A DNA stretch of 64,000 nt from Dolichospermum flos-aquae CCAP 1403/13F (GTDB lineage Bacteria > Cyanobacteriota > Cyanobacteriia > Cyanobacteriales > Nostocaceae). A program made the position numbers and the translations under genes. The notes under the pieces are model-generated. The model searched no databases, was not told the DNA's origin, and was given only the letters and a program-made list of their open reading frames with translations. Numbering within the stretch: position 1 is the stretch's first letter; each line of letters opens with the position of its first letter. Positions 24,932-33,917 of the stretch are shown one piece after another. Location: positions 1,718,501 through 1,782,500 of the forward strand of contig NZ_CP051206.1 in NCBI RefSeq assembly GCF_012516395.1. Direction: 5' to 3'.

Positions 24932-26176
24932 GTGAAAATAGCCTTTATTAGCTATGAATATCCTCCTGATACAGCCATTGGGGGCATTGCAACATATGTC
25001 TATCAAGCAGCGAAAATGTTGAGTTTGCGAGGTCATCATGTAGAAGTATTTGCAGGTAGCACCGATCGCACTACGTCTGAAGTTGAAGGAAGAATTACTG
25101 TTCATCGGCTTCAGGGAATGCCTTCATCATTTTCTGATAGTATTGGGAAGATTTTTGCTGAACGCCATAGTTTTATAAACTTTGATGTATTGGAGGGAAC
25201 TGATTATGCAGCATCTGCGAGAGGAGCAGTAAAACTAGTTTCCAGTATCCCGTTGGTCGTAAAACTCCATACACCTGGATTTTTGGTCGAAAAAATTAAC
25301 TATATTGAACCTTCTTTCCAAATGAAAGCTAGGAGATTTATCGGCGCTCTTCGTAGAATTCGGAAGCCCGAACCTTTTATAAAGTTTAGCTATGACCCTA
25401 ATCATGACATAGAGCGTTTGCATATATTGGACGCAGATGAGATTGCCACACCATCACAAGATTTAGGAGTTAAATTAGTTCAATTATGGGGATTGCCATC
25501 GGGGAAAATCGCCCATGTCCCAAATCCTTACACCCCATCATCGGATCTGCTAGAAATTCCTATTAATACTCATAACAAAATAGTTACATTCCTTGGCAGA
25601 CTCGAAATCCGGAAAGGTGTTTTGGATCTTGCAGAAGCCATTCCAAAGGTGTTGAGATGTTTCCCAAACACAAAGTTTCGATTTGTTGGTGCATCACATC
25701 CATCACCACAAATGGGTATGGATATGCAGCAATATTTAACCAGAAAATTGTGGCGCTACAAGAACTCATTAGAATTTACAGGATCTGTAACTACTAGCCT
25801 TATTCCTGGGATTTTAGCTAATACTGATGTGTGTGTTTTTCCTAGTCGTTGGGAAAATTTTCCTAATGTGTGCTTAGAGGCAATGTCCGCAGGTCGTGGC
25901 ATTGTCGGTAGTAATGCAGGCGGTATGTCTGATATGTTGGGAGATGATCAAGCTGGGTTATTAGTTCCACCTTATTCACCCCAAGAGATCGCTGAAGCAA
26001 TTGTCAAATTACTAAAAAATCCAACTTTGCGGATGGAATTAGGGCAAGCCGCGCGCGATCGCGTCCTCTCAGAATATAATTTAGACAAGATAGGTTCTCT
26101 GCAAGAAGCTAGTTATTTTAGAGCTATTGAGAGAAGACAAGCTTTAGGAGCAAGAAATATGATCGATTACGATTAA
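24932..26176 (+). CDS. Glycosyltransferase family 4
   Basis: The start is GTG preceded by AGGAAA at 8 bases. The N-terminus KIAFISYEYPPDTAIGGIAT is the classic P-x-x-x-G-G-I GT4 opening. The C-terminal domain has VTFLGRLEIRKGVLDLAEAI, VCVFPSRWENFPNVCLEAMS (acid-base E-x7-E region) and GRGIVGSNAGGMSDML. Length is 414. It is the last intact gene before the broken segment at 26.2-26.8 kb. The donor is unknown. Confidence 0.92.
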   Translation: MKIAFISYEYPPDTAIGGIATYVYQAAKMLSLRGHHVEVFAGSTDRTTSEVEGRITVHRLQGMPSSFSDSIGKIFAERHSFINFDVLEGTDYAASARGAVKLVSSIPLVVKLHTPGFLVEKINYIEPSFQMKARRFIGALRRIRKPEPFIKFSYDPNHDIERLHILDADEIATPSQDLGVKLVQLWGLPSGKIAHVPNPYTPSSDLLEIPINTHNKIVTFLGRLEIRKGVLDLAEAIPKVLRCFPNTKFRFVGASHPSPQMGMDMQQYLTRKLWRYKNSLEFTGSVTTSLIPGILANTDVCVFPSRWENFPNVCLEAMSAGRGIVGSNAGGMSDMLGDDQAGLLVPPYSPQEIAEAIVKLLKNPTLRMELGQAARDRVLSEYNLDKIGSLQEASYFRAIERRQALGARNMIDYD

Positions 26177-26242
26177 ATACTACAAATATTATCTGTGATG
26201 AATCATCAAAATTATTACCAACTTTTTTAAATACAAATTCTA

Positions 26243-26640
26243 ACAAATTTTATTGATGCCTCCGTTGGTATTGATTGCTATCACGAACATCAAATTTAAC
26301 CTCTGATAAACTTGCATCAGCTTTTCAAATTATTGCGAAAAAGCCTAATAGTTATGTTTAGTCAGTTAACCCTGAGCTTGTGACAGAAGTACAGATCCGA
26401 AACTGCTCTGACGAAGAAGTCACAGAGGCTTTTGAATATTGCCTCAAACTCGTACCCAATACCAAAGGTTGGGAACGCGCATCAATTCTCGCAGCGAAAG
26501 TTACTTATTACATTCATGTCGGGAAACTTCAAAAAGCAAGAGAACTGCTTGAAGACATCCGAACTGATGGCTTTACATTTGATTCTGACCTTGCTCATGC
26601 GGAGAGGTGGTTAGATATCATGGAGAAGCAAATCCCATGA
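26243..26640 (+). pseudogene. Decayed gene; intact 86-codon tail from GTG 26380
   Basis: One reading frame reads SDKLASAFQIIAKKPNSYV, hits a TAG at 26359-26361, and continues in frame as SVNPELVTEVQIRNCSDEEV, then EAFEYCLKLVPNTKGWERAS and KLQKARELLEDIRTDGFTF, ending at 26640. The tail looks helical and repeat-like (TPR-like by eye), but no family is recognised. A GTG at 26380 could still express the last 86 residues. The upstream part (DASVGIDCYHEHQI in another frame near 26255) suggests a further frameshift. Confidence 0.5.
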
Positions 26641-26849
26641 CTTTCAATCCACAACGCGCTCGGGCACAAGGTAAGCTAATCGGCATTTCACGAGAAGGCG
26701 TTGCTGAAACATGAAACTAGGTATGAATTTAGGTGTAGAGACGTTCCATGGAACGTCTCTACAAGGGTTTTGAAATCATCAAAAATCATTTTCATACCTC
26801 AAATCAGCAACGCCCACGAGAAAATACTCCGGCTATTCTTCATTAAAAA
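26637..26849 (+). pseudogene. Small frame interrupted by MITE-C
   Basis: An ATG overlapping the previous stop (ATGA) opens MTFNPQRARAQGKLIGISRE and runs into the MITE. Removing the element and one 8-bp duplication gives ...GISRENTPAILH and a stop, only 27 codons. It is either a fragment or a very small gene. No family is recognised. Confidence 0.35.
26697..26814. mobile_element. MITE-C (118 bp) with 8-bp target duplication and a 28-bp palindromic core
   Basis: The ends GGCGTTGCTGAA and TCAGCAACGCC are inverted repeats, with subterminal GGTATGAA / TTCATACC. CACGAGAA flanks both sides (26689-26696 and 26815-26822). The core holds a perfect palindrome: GTAGAGACGTTCCA followed by its reverse complement, then ACAAGGGTTT. 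The same core lies in a different element at 28034. Confidence 0.88.
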
Positions 26850-26881
26850 CAATCAGACATTAACTATACCAATTGTTGAAA

Positions 26882-28036
26882 ATGAAAAAAAATATTTTAA
26901 TTGTTGGGGCTGGGTTCTCTGGGGCTGTAATGGCTAGAGAATTGGCTTTGTCGGGTAAATTCAAAATTCATGTAGTTGATGAGCGAAATCACCTCGCGGG
27001 TAATTGCTACACAGAAGTTGATAAAAAAACTGGAGTTACTATTCATCAGTATGGACCTCATATATTTAACACAGACAAGTTACATATCTGGAAATATATT
27101 CAGCAGTTCAGTGAATTTGCTCAGTATACACATCGTGTAAAAGCTGTGACTCAGCAAGGTATTTTTTCTTTGCCAATCAATTTATTAACTATAAATCAAT
27201 TCTTTGGGAAGAAATTTAAACCCGACGAAGCTCAACAATTTATTGCATCTTTAGGATGTAAAGATATAGAAACCCCACAGAATTTTGAAGAACAAGCCTT
27301 AAAGTATTTAGGTGAAGAATTATATGAATCCTTTTTTAAAGGATACACAATTAAACAATGGGGTTGTAGTCCCAAAAACTTGCCTGCTTCTATTTTAAAA
27401 AGATTACCTGTGCGATTTAATTATGATGACAGTTACTACCACAGTTCATATCAAGGCATACCAATAGATGGATATACAGCAATTATTGAGAAAATATTAG
27501 ACTTAGATGACATCCATGTTGAACTTTCTGTAAAATATGATCGTTCTTGGAATTGTAATTTTGATTATATTTTTTATACAGGAGCTATTGATGCTTACTA
27601 CAATTTTGAGTTAGGCAGACTAGGCTATCGAACGGTATCCTTTGAAAAAGATTACTATGAGGGAGATTATCAAGGATGTCCTGTAGTCAATTATTGTGAG
27701 TTATCTATTCCATATACGAGAATTCACGAACACAAGCACTTTACGCCTTGGGAAACTCATGATCAGACTGTGTTTTTTAAAGAATATAGTAAAGAAACAG
27801 AAGCAAACGATATTCCATATTACCCCAAGCGGTTATCTGATGATAAACATCTCCTACTTAAATATCGTGACATTGTATCACAGGAAACAAAGGTTTCATT
27901 TCTAGGACGTTTAGCTACATATCGCTATATGGATATGCATCATGTCATAGGAGAGGCATTAGACATGAGTAAAAAGTTTATACCTACCCCATTTGATGAA
28001 TGGCAGAGTTGCCCAAGATTTCCTAATCTTGAATAG
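26882..28036 (+). CDS. glf: UDP-galactopyranose mutase
   Basis: This flavoenzyme interconverts UDP-galactopyranose and UDP-galactofuranose. The FAD-binding N-terminus is MKKNILIVGAGFSGAVMARE with VVDERNHLAGNCYTEVDKKT. Substrate-loop marks are QYGPHIFNTDKLHIWKYIQQ, FFKGYTIKQWGCSPKNLPAS, and a C-terminal FLGRLATYRYMDMHHVIGEA with the conserved Arg and Asp. Length is 384 from the ATG at 26882. Its presence suggests galactofuranose in the polymer. The stop codon TAG is formed at the junction with a MITE (28034); before insertion the stop would have been TAA at the same site. Confidence 0.95.
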   Translation: MKKNILIVGAGFSGAVMARELALSGKFKIHVVDERNHLAGNCYTEVDKKTGVTIHQYGPHIFNTDKLHIWKYIQQFSEFAQYTHRVKAVTQQGIFSLPINLLTINQFFGKKFKPDEAQQFIASLGCKDIETPQNFEEQALKYLGEELYESFFKGYTIKQWGCSPKNLPASILKRLPVRFNYDDSYYHSSYQGIPIDGYTAIIEKILDLDDIHVELSVKYDRSWNCNFDYIFYTGAIDAYYNFELGRLGYRTVSFEKDYYEGDYQGCPVVNYCELSIPYTRIHEHKHFTPWETHDQTVFFKEYSKETEANDIPYYPKRLSDDKHLLLKYRDIVSQETKVSFLGRLATYRYMDMHHVIGEALDMSKKFIPTPFDEWQSCPRFPNLE

Positions 28037-28124
28037 ACATCTCCGAAAAAGATCGTAGAGACGTTCCATGGAACGTCTCTACAAGGGTTTCAATTCACGT
28101 ACATTTAATTCTCGGAGATGTCTA
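28034..28124. mobile_element. MITE-D (about 91 bp) with the same palindromic core as MITE-C
   Basis: Ends TAGACATCTCCGA and TCGGAGATGTCTA form a 13-bp perfect inverted repeat with TA at both edges. Inside is the same 28-bp palindrome (GTAGAGACGTTCCA plus its reverse complement) followed by ACAAGGGTTT as in MITE-C at 26697. The element overlaps the glf stop codon. Confidence 0.85.
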
Positions 28125-28132
28125 ATAGATAT

Positions 28133-28239
28133 TACAGCAGTTTCCGATATTATGAGGTACAGATATTAAGGATCAAACCTTTGTAGTGCGGGCATCTTGC
28201 CCGCTAATGGTGTACCTCACGCAGATGAAATTTGCTGTA
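28133..28239. mobile_element. MITE-B copy (107 bp), TA-flanked
   Basis: Ends TACAGCAGTTTCCGATATTA and GATGAAATTTGCTGTA and the core GTAGTGCGGGCATCTTGCCC match the 107-bp copies at 10035 and 54005. It lies 8 bp after MITE-D, so two unrelated elements sit side by side in the glf-to-28280 gap. Confidence 0.9.
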
Positions 28240-28279
28240 TTGTATTGTAAAAAATTTTTTAGCCTATTGTTCCTGAATC

Positions 28280-29398
28280 ATGAAAAAAATTATTTGGTTT
28301 ACAAACTCTCACGAACATAGAAATCATTTACTCAAATATGGGTTAATGAAACTTGCCCGACAGAGAAAAATTGAATTTATAGAACAAGATAATTCCCATC
28401 TATTAGATTACAATCTACCACTGTCTTTAAAGAATCATACTCATAGACACACAAATCTATTGATGTATATTAATGGTAATAAGACAATAAAAATATTGGT
28501 TGATAGCGAAGATTCTTTTGTGCATCTTTGCCCCCTAATTGAGGACGTAGATATTTATTTTTGTGCTGCTTATAATCATGATTTTCATGTAGAGAAGAAG
28601 TTTATTCAAAAATATGATTGGCAAACCAATGAAGACGTAGCTGAGTACGAGGAAAAATCTCGGCAACTTATTTCTGATTATAACGATCACTTTTGTAAGA
28701 TTAATAAATTTATACCAATAGGTTTTAATCTGTCTCATCCGATTCAAAACTCATATCTTAAACAGAAAGTAATAAATATAAGACATAAAATCACAAATTT
28801 GTTGCTTAAACAAAAAAATTGGGCTAGTGAACTAGAGATATTTGAAGCTAGATATAATTACGTTAATCAACTTCGACATGAAAAATTACTACACGATGTT
28901 GTTCTTTATGATACTTTGTGGGGTGGGTGGCCACAACATAGATACAACTTGCACGTAAAGCTTCAAGACTTATCTCAGCAATACAATATATCTTCTGTTT
29001 TAAAGTGGGACGAAAGTGCAAATCAGTCTAAGTTTATAAAAGAAGATTTCCCTGTGATTTCTCACCCTATTCATGGTAATTATGAGGAAATGCTCGCTGC
29101 TTCACGTCTTGGTGTATTTGCCACAGGATTTCATTGGGGGTGGCGAAATATTATGACACTGACTCTATTTTTTGGCATTCCTATTTACATGGATAAACCA
29201 ATCTTTGAGCCTTATTTTGATTTTGATGAATTTCAAGTCTTCTACAATGATGGAAATTGGCAATCTTTGGAGTCATGCCTCAATCAAATTGATGATGATT
29301 CATGGATAAAGACTAAACAGCATAATCAAAGTGTATACGATAAGTATTTAGCTCCTGAAAAAGTCGCGGAATATTTTATTAAAACTATAGATCCTTAG
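28280..29398 (+). CDS. Putative glycosyltransferase (GT-B-like, unclassified)
   Basis: The 372-residue protein starts MKKIIWFTNSHEHRNHLLKY. It carries internal HLCPLIEDVDIYFCAAYNHD and a C-terminal part resembling GT-B donor domains of capsule enzymes: VVLYDTLWGGWPQHRYNLHV, ISHPIHGNYEEMLAASRLGV, FATGFHWGWRNIMTLTLFFG, IPIYMDKPIFEPYFDF. The last resembles exostosin/fucosyltransferase-like C-termini. No clear CAZy family is recognised. Its place between glf and an acyltransferase in the sugar locus supports a transferase role. It could act as a galactofuranosyltransferase with Glf, but this is only positional inference. Confidence 0.6.
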   Translation: MKKIIWFTNSHEHRNHLLKYGLMKLARQRKIEFIEQDNSHLLDYNLPLSLKNHTHRHTNLLMYINGNKTIKILVDSEDSFVHLCPLIEDVDIYFCAAYNHDFHVEKKFIQKYDWQTNEDVAEYEEKSRQLISDYNDHFCKINKFIPIGFNLSHPIQNSYLKQKVINIRHKITNLLLKQKNWASELEIFEARYNYVNQLRHEKLLHDVVLYDTLWGGWPQHRYNLHVKLQDLSQQYNISSVLKWDESANQSKFIKEDFPVISHPIHGNYEEMLAASRLGVFATGFHWGWRNIMTLTLFFGIPIYMDKPIFEPYFDFDEFQVFYNDGNWQSLESCLNQIDDDSWIKTKQHNQSVYDKYLAPEKVAEYFIKTIDP

Positions 29399-29454
29399 AC
29401 AGTAATTTTTGAAGCATCCAAATTTTTAATTTTGACAAACATCCAAAACATCCA

Positions 29455-30618
29455 ATGAATTTAAAAACCACAAGCCAAGATATATCAAATAATGAAGGCA
29501 AATTATTGTCACTCCAGCTATTGCGATGTATAGCTGTTGTCTTAGTAGTTAATGCTCATGCGATCGACAATCAAATTAATCTGAATATTGGAGAGTCTTT
29601 TCAGCAGAATTTTTATTTTTTGGAAAATTTTGGTGCTGTTGGCGTTGATATTTTTTTTGTGCTTAGTGGCTTTATTATCTCATTAGTGGCAAAAAAATAC
29701 CTGAGATTATACGGCTTCAGAGATTTCTTAATTAAGAGATTGATTAGAGTTCTACCTATTTATTGGATAGTTACATTAATTACTATAGCTTTCTCAGTTT
29801 TCACCTCAAATATTTCTAGTCTTACATCTGTTAACTCTCCTAATAGATATTTCTTAAAATCATTTTTCATCTTGCCTTTTTTTGATGGTGAATATTTTAG
29901 AAATCCTATTATAGTTCAAGGTTGGACTCTTTCATTTGAGCTTTATTTTTATATTGTTGTAGCTATTTTTCTTATATCTAAATCAAAATATATTGTTGTT
30001 ACTTCTTTCTTGTTTATAACCTCATTGGTTGCTACTGGGATGGTATTTTACAATAATAGTAATGTAATATTTAAGTTTATCTCTAACCCAATAAATCTGG
30101 AATTTGTATTCGGCTGTATTATCGGCTGTATATATAGTTCTAAAATTCAGGTATCACGTTCTTTTTCTCTGGTGTTGAATTTGATTGCACTGATTGGATT
30201 AGGTGTAACTTTATTTGTGGGTTATGGTGATATTGGAAACCATGATAATATTGTTAACGGTCATCTCTCAATGATTCGTTTGTTGTTGTGGGGTGTGCCT
30301 TGTTCTCTATTAGTTGCTAGTTTGGTTTTTTTGGAATCATTTGTTTCAAAACAAATTCCCAAATTTTTGATTTTAATTGGTGATGCTTCGTATTCAATCT
30401 ATCTAACTCAATATTTATCTTTGAAAATTCTAAGTGATGTTTGGAAGAGCTTAAAGTTAACTTATCCAGATGTTTTTATCATCATTTCTGTGGGATTTTC
30501 AGTATTAGTTGGTACTATTTTCTATTTCACAGTTGAGAAAAAATTGATAAATTATCTTAATCGTCAATATAACTGTTTTTGTAAAAAAAGGGATTCACTT
30601 TTGATTAAATCTAGCTAG
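29455..30618 (+). CDS. Acyltransferase 3 family (OafA/YrhL-like) membrane protein
   Basis: This integral-membrane acyltransferase would O-acetylate or acylate sugar residues. The N-terminus LLSLQLLRCIAVVLVVNAHA carries the conserved Arg and His, followed by FGAVGVDIFFVLSGFIISLV and the RLIRVLPIYWIV motif. About ten hydrophobic spans follow, with LIGDASYSIYLTQYLSLKIL near the end. Length is 387, as usual for the membrane-only form. It lies 56 bp after the preceding gene and 10 bp before a GT2, so the three are likely co-transcribed. Confidence 0.93.
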   Translation: MNLKTTSQDISNNEGKLLSLQLLRCIAVVLVVNAHAIDNQINLNIGESFQQNFYFLENFGAVGVDIFFVLSGFIISLVAKKYLRLYGFRDFLIKRLIRVLPIYWIVTLITIAFSVFTSNISSLTSVNSPNRYFLKSFFILPFFDGEYFRNPIIVQGWTLSFELYFYIVVAIFLISKSKYIVVTSFLFITSLVATGMVFYNNSNVIFKFISNPINLEFVFGCIIGCIYSSKIQVSRSFSLVLNLIALIGLGVTLFVGYGDIGNHDNIVNGHLSMIRLLLWGVPCSLLVASLVFLESFVSKQIPKFLILIGDASYSIYLTQYLSLKILSDVWKSLKLTYPDVFIIISVGFSVLVGTIFYFTVEKKLINYLNRQYNCFCKKRDSLLIKSS

Positions 30619-30628
30619 GATAAGCCGT

Positions 30629-31591
30629 ATGAGAAACTTAATTACTGTTATTATCTGTACCCACAATCCGCGTCAAGAATATCTTGACAGAGTTCTTAAA
30701 GCCCTGAATAATCAAACCCTTTTGAGGCAAGAATGGGAGCTTTTATTAATTGATAATGCTAGTCAAAGACTGCTTGCTTCAGAAATTGATTTGAGTTGGC
30801 ATCCAAATTCACGCCACATTAGGGAAGAAACTTTAGGATTGACTGCGGCGCGGTTGCGGGGTATTAAGGAGGCAAACAACGATATTTTGGTGTTTGTTGA
30901 CGATGATAATGTTCTTGATCCAGATTATTTAAAAAATACCGTTGCGATTTTAGAACAAAATCCTAAGATTGGGGCAATCGGTGGCAAATGTTTACCAGAA
31001 TTTGAGGTTGAGCCTGAACCTTGGATTACTCAGTTTTATATTTGTTTAGCATTAAAAGATCACGGTGATGAGCCTAAAATCTATTTTAGACAACAGATAT
31101 TAGATATTCCTGCCAATGACTATCCGCCATTTGCTCCCATTGGTGCAGGATTAATTCTTCAAAAAGAACTAGCTGAAATTTATGCAAAATTAGTTTCTCA
31201 AGACACATCCAGACTTGCTCTCGGTCGCACAGGTAAAAGATTAGTTTCAGGTGAAGATAACGATATTATTTTGACATTACTAGAAGCTGGTTGGGGAGTC
31301 GGTTATTTCCCTCAACTGCAATTAACCCACCTAATTTCTGCAAACCGATTGACAAAAGATTATCTTGCTCGTTTAAACTATGCCTCATCTCGTTCTTGGA
31401 TTCAGGTGCTAGACTGTCATAATATTAGACCTTGGAAAAAGATTCCTCAATGGAGTGTTTTACCAAGACAGTTAAAGGCATTTTTTAGCTATCAAGCATG
31501 GAAAAGTTCCTCTGCTTTTATCCAGTGGAGAGGAAATTGTGGGATGTTTGAAGGACTAGCGGCTTTACCTGCAAACAAAACTGGTTTATAG
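30629..31591 (+). CDS. Glycosyltransferase family 2
   Basis: The 320-residue protein starts MRNLITVIICTHNPRQEYLD and shows LLIDNASQRL, LTAARLRGIKEANNDILVFV with DDDNVLDPDYL, the D-x-D metal motif. Then comes IGGKCLPEFEVEPEPWI and the base region VSGEDNDIILTLLEAGWGVGY. It resembles glycosyltransferases annotated near HpsE-like EPS enzymes. The start is 10 bp after the acyltransferase stop. The donor is unknown. Confidence 0.92.
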   Translation: MRNLITVIICTHNPRQEYLDRVLKALNNQTLLRQEWELLLIDNASQRLLASEIDLSWHPNSRHIREETLGLTAARLRGIKEANNDILVFVDDDNVLDPDYLKNTVAILEQNPKIGAIGGKCLPEFEVEPEPWITQFYICLALKDHGDEPKIYFRQQILDIPANDYPPFAPIGAGLILQKELAEIYAKLVSQDTSRLALGRTGKRLVSGEDNDIILTLLEAGWGVGYFPQLQLTHLISANRLTKDYLARLNYASSRSWIQVLDCHNIRPWKKIPQWSVLPRQLKAFFSYQAWKSSSAFIQWRGNCGMFEGLAALPANKTGL

Positions 31592-31654
31592 CCCTGACTA
31601 TCTCAACCGAAAAATCTAAATATTCTTGTATAAAAAAGTATTTTGTAATTAATA

Positions 31655-32629
31655 ATGGCTCAAAAAATCACAAAAACACGCCAACTTATCAAGCAGTTAA
31701 AGCTTGGAGTGCTAGTTTATAAGCTTTATCATCTTCCTAAGAGTTTTATCCAAAGGTTAACTCGTAAGGGTGCAGTAAATATGGCTGTGGACTTGCAAGC
31801 ACAAATAGAAATGGAGAAAGCTACTTATTTGCTCCCACCATTACAATTCGACCAAGGAGTTACCGAAACATTAGATATTCATTTTCTAACTGGCAAAAGA
31901 TTTTGGTATCAAACTTGTTTTTGTGCTTATTCCATGTCACAGTATATTCATGATTTTAGATTACGTCCAGTTATTTATGATGATGGATCTTTAGAAAAGC
32001 AGTATCAAGATGAGATTGTTAGAATTTTTCCCAATGCAAAACTTATTCTTAAACCAGAAATTGATGAATACATAGATAAATATTTACCAGAAAATAAGTT
32101 CCCCTATCTAAGAGAACGTCGGCTTAATTATCCTAATATGCGAAAATTAACCGATATTCATGTTAATTCTCAAGGTTGGAAGCTAGTTCTTGATTCTGAT
32201 ATGCTGTTTTTTCGCGCTCCAGAGCTTTTGTTGAACTGGCTAAAATGCCCTCAAAACCTATGTCACATGATAGATGTGGAAACATCCTATGGTTATTCGC
32301 CAGATTTAATGACTTCCTTAGCACAAGCAGAGATTCCTGAGCGAGTCAATGTCGGAATTTGTGGATTAAAAAGTGATGATATTGATTGGGAGCAATTAGA
32401 ATATTGGTGTAAAACCATGATCGAAAAAGAAGGTACACATTACTTTCAAGAACAAGCTCTTGTTGCTATGCTTATGGCTGGTAAATCTTGTACAGTTACC
32501 CCTGCCTCAGAGTATATTGTGATGCCAGAACGAGATGAGGTGATAGCACCTAAAGCTGTTTTACATCATTATGTTGCAGACTCTAAACCTTGGTATTTTC
32601 GCCATGCTTGGAAGCATATTCTGCGATGA
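31655..32629 (+). CDS. Glycosyltransferase-like protein with D-x-D motif (GT8/nucleotide-diphosphosugar transferase type)
   Basis: The 324-residue protein has a basic N-terminus and then LDIHFLTGKRFWYQTCFCAY, YPNMRKLTDIHVNSQGWKLV, LDSDMLFFRAPELLLNWLKC (D-S-D metal site) and NVGICGLKSDDIDWEQLEYW. It ends with LHHYVADSKPWYFRHAWKHI, a closing H-H...W-Y pattern seen in GT-A transferases. The order fits GT8-like enzymes, but the exact family is uncertain. It is placed between two GT2 genes in the same orientation. No membrane span is seen. Confidence 0.72.
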   Translation: MAQKITKTRQLIKQLKLGVLVYKLYHLPKSFIQRLTRKGAVNMAVDLQAQIEMEKATYLLPPLQFDQGVTETLDIHFLTGKRFWYQTCFCAYSMSQYIHDFRLRPVIYDDGSLEKQYQDEIVRIFPNAKLILKPEIDEYIDKYLPENKFPYLRERRLNYPNMRKLTDIHVNSQGWKLVLDSDMLFFRAPELLLNWLKCPQNLCHMIDVETSYGYSPDLMTSLAQAEIPERVNVGICGLKSDDIDWEQLEYWCKTMIEKEGTHYFQEQALVAMLMAGKSCTVTPASEYIVMPERDEVIAPKAVLHHYVADSKPWYFRHAWKHILR

Positions 32630-32664
32630 GAACCATAGTTGAAGTCGCAAGTATTTAATAACTT

Positions 32665-33624
32665 ATGAAACCTCTAGTTTCAATCTTAGTGCCAGCCTAC
32701 AATGCTGCTCCATACATAGCAGAAACTTTGGATTCGGCTTTAGCACAGACTTGGCAGAATATAGAAATTGTAGTTGTTGATGATGGTTCTAGAGATGATA
32801 CTTTAGCGATCGCCAAAACCTACGAATCAAAAAGAGTCAAGGTAATTAGTCAAGAAAATAAAGGTGCTAGTACAGCTAGGAATAGAGCTTTAAAAGCAGC
32901 CCAAGGAGACTTTATTCAATATTTAGATGCTGATGATTTGCTTGCACCAGATAAAATTGAGCGTCAGTTAAAGCTTTTAGAATTTGATCGTAACTCAGAT
33001 TATGTGGCATCAGGAGAATGGGCTAGATTTTTCCAAAACCCATCTGAAGCTATATTTACCCCACAAACTTTATGGACGGATATGTCACCCATTGACTGGC
33101 TTATTGCTGCTTGGGAAAAGAATTTGATGATGCACCCTGCGGCTTGGCTTGTACCGCGAAATATTTCTGACTCTGCTGGTATGTGGAATGAGAACGTATC
33201 ATTGAATGATGATGGTGAATACTTTTGTCGCGTTATTCTCGCTAGTCAAGGCGTTAAGTTTTGTGCAGGTGCTAAGTCTTACTATCGGTCAGGTATTTTT
33301 GGCAGTTTAAGCGGTTCAAAATCTCGAAAGGCATGGGAATCTGCTTTTTTATCAGCAGAGTTATGTACAAATAATTTATTAGCTGTTGAAAATAGCGATC
33401 GCACTCATTATGCTTGTGCTTGTTATTGGCAATATTTTGTTTTTATGGCATACCCACAAGCTAAAGATTTAATCCAAAATGCTGAAAAAAATGTTCGTTC
33501 TTTAGGAGGGTGTGACTTAAAACCGGAAGGAGGAATTATGTTTAAAGTTATGCGTGAGGTTTTGGGGTGGAAAATAGCAATGCAGTTGCAAAAGTTTTAC
33601 TATAGATATCGTTACAAAAAGTGA
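32665..33624 (+). CDS. Glycosyltransferase family 2
   Basis: The N-terminus KPLVSILVPAYNAAPYIAET is followed by NIEIVVVDDGSRDDTLAIAK and the metal motif FIQYLDADDLLAPDKIERQL, a standard GT2 fold. The acceptor region contains SLNDDGEYFCRVILAS. It has 319 residues. The last 183 bp of the gene are present a second time at 34265-34449, beyond a mazEF pair, so the 3' end lies at a recombination point. The mazE start follows within 54 bp. The donor is unknown. Confidence 0.92.
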   Translation: MKPLVSILVPAYNAAPYIAETLDSALAQTWQNIEIVVVDDGSRDDTLAIAKTYESKRVKVISQENKGASTARNRALKAAQGDFIQYLDADDLLAPDKIERQLKLLEFDRNSDYVASGEWARFFQNPSEAIFTPQTLWTDMSPIDWLIAAWEKNLMMHPAAWLVPRNISDSAGMWNENVSLNDDGEYFCRVILASQGVKFCAGAKSYYRSGIFGSLSGSKSRKAWESAFLSAELCTNNLLAVENSDRTHYACACYWQYFVFMAYPQAKDLIQNAEKNVRSLGGCDLKPEGGIMFKVMREVLGWKIAMQLQKFYYRYRYKK

Positions 33625-33677
33625 GCAAGCATTTAATTAGGATATACTATGTGTATCTTCAAGCTAAGATGCTAACT

Positions 33678-33917
33678 ATGAAATCGCAAATTGGTCGCTG
33701 GGGTAATTCTTTAGCCTTGAGAATCCCAAAATATATTGCAGATGAGTTGGCTTTATCGATCAATGATGAAGTTGACTGCCGTATTGAGAAAGGGCAGCTT
33801 ATAGTAAGGCTTGTTCAAAAGTTCCCAAAATACACACTCTCACAACTCCTTAGTCAAGAGTTAGAGCCTGAATCTGAGATTGACTGGGGCAAACCAATGG
33901 GTAATGAAGAATGGTAG
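33678..33917 (+). CDS. mazE: MazE-type antitoxin (AbrB/SpoVT fold)
   Basis: From the ATG at 33678 the product (79 aa) reads MKSQIGRWGNSLALRIPKYI, the swapped-hairpin DNA-binding motif, then ELALSINDEVDCRIEKGQLI and an acidic C-terminus (SEIDWGKPMGNEEW) that would neutralise MazF. Upstream in-frame starts at 33621 and 33669 overlap or abut the GT2 gene and are less likely. It overlaps mazF by 7 bp. A relic of its first codons (atgaaatctcaaattggtcg) lies at 37024, so another copy once existed nearby. Confidence 0.92.
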   Translation: MKSQIGRWGNSLALRIPKYIADELALSINDEVDCRIEKGQLIVRLVQKFPKYTLSQLLSQELEPESEIDWGKPMGNEEW

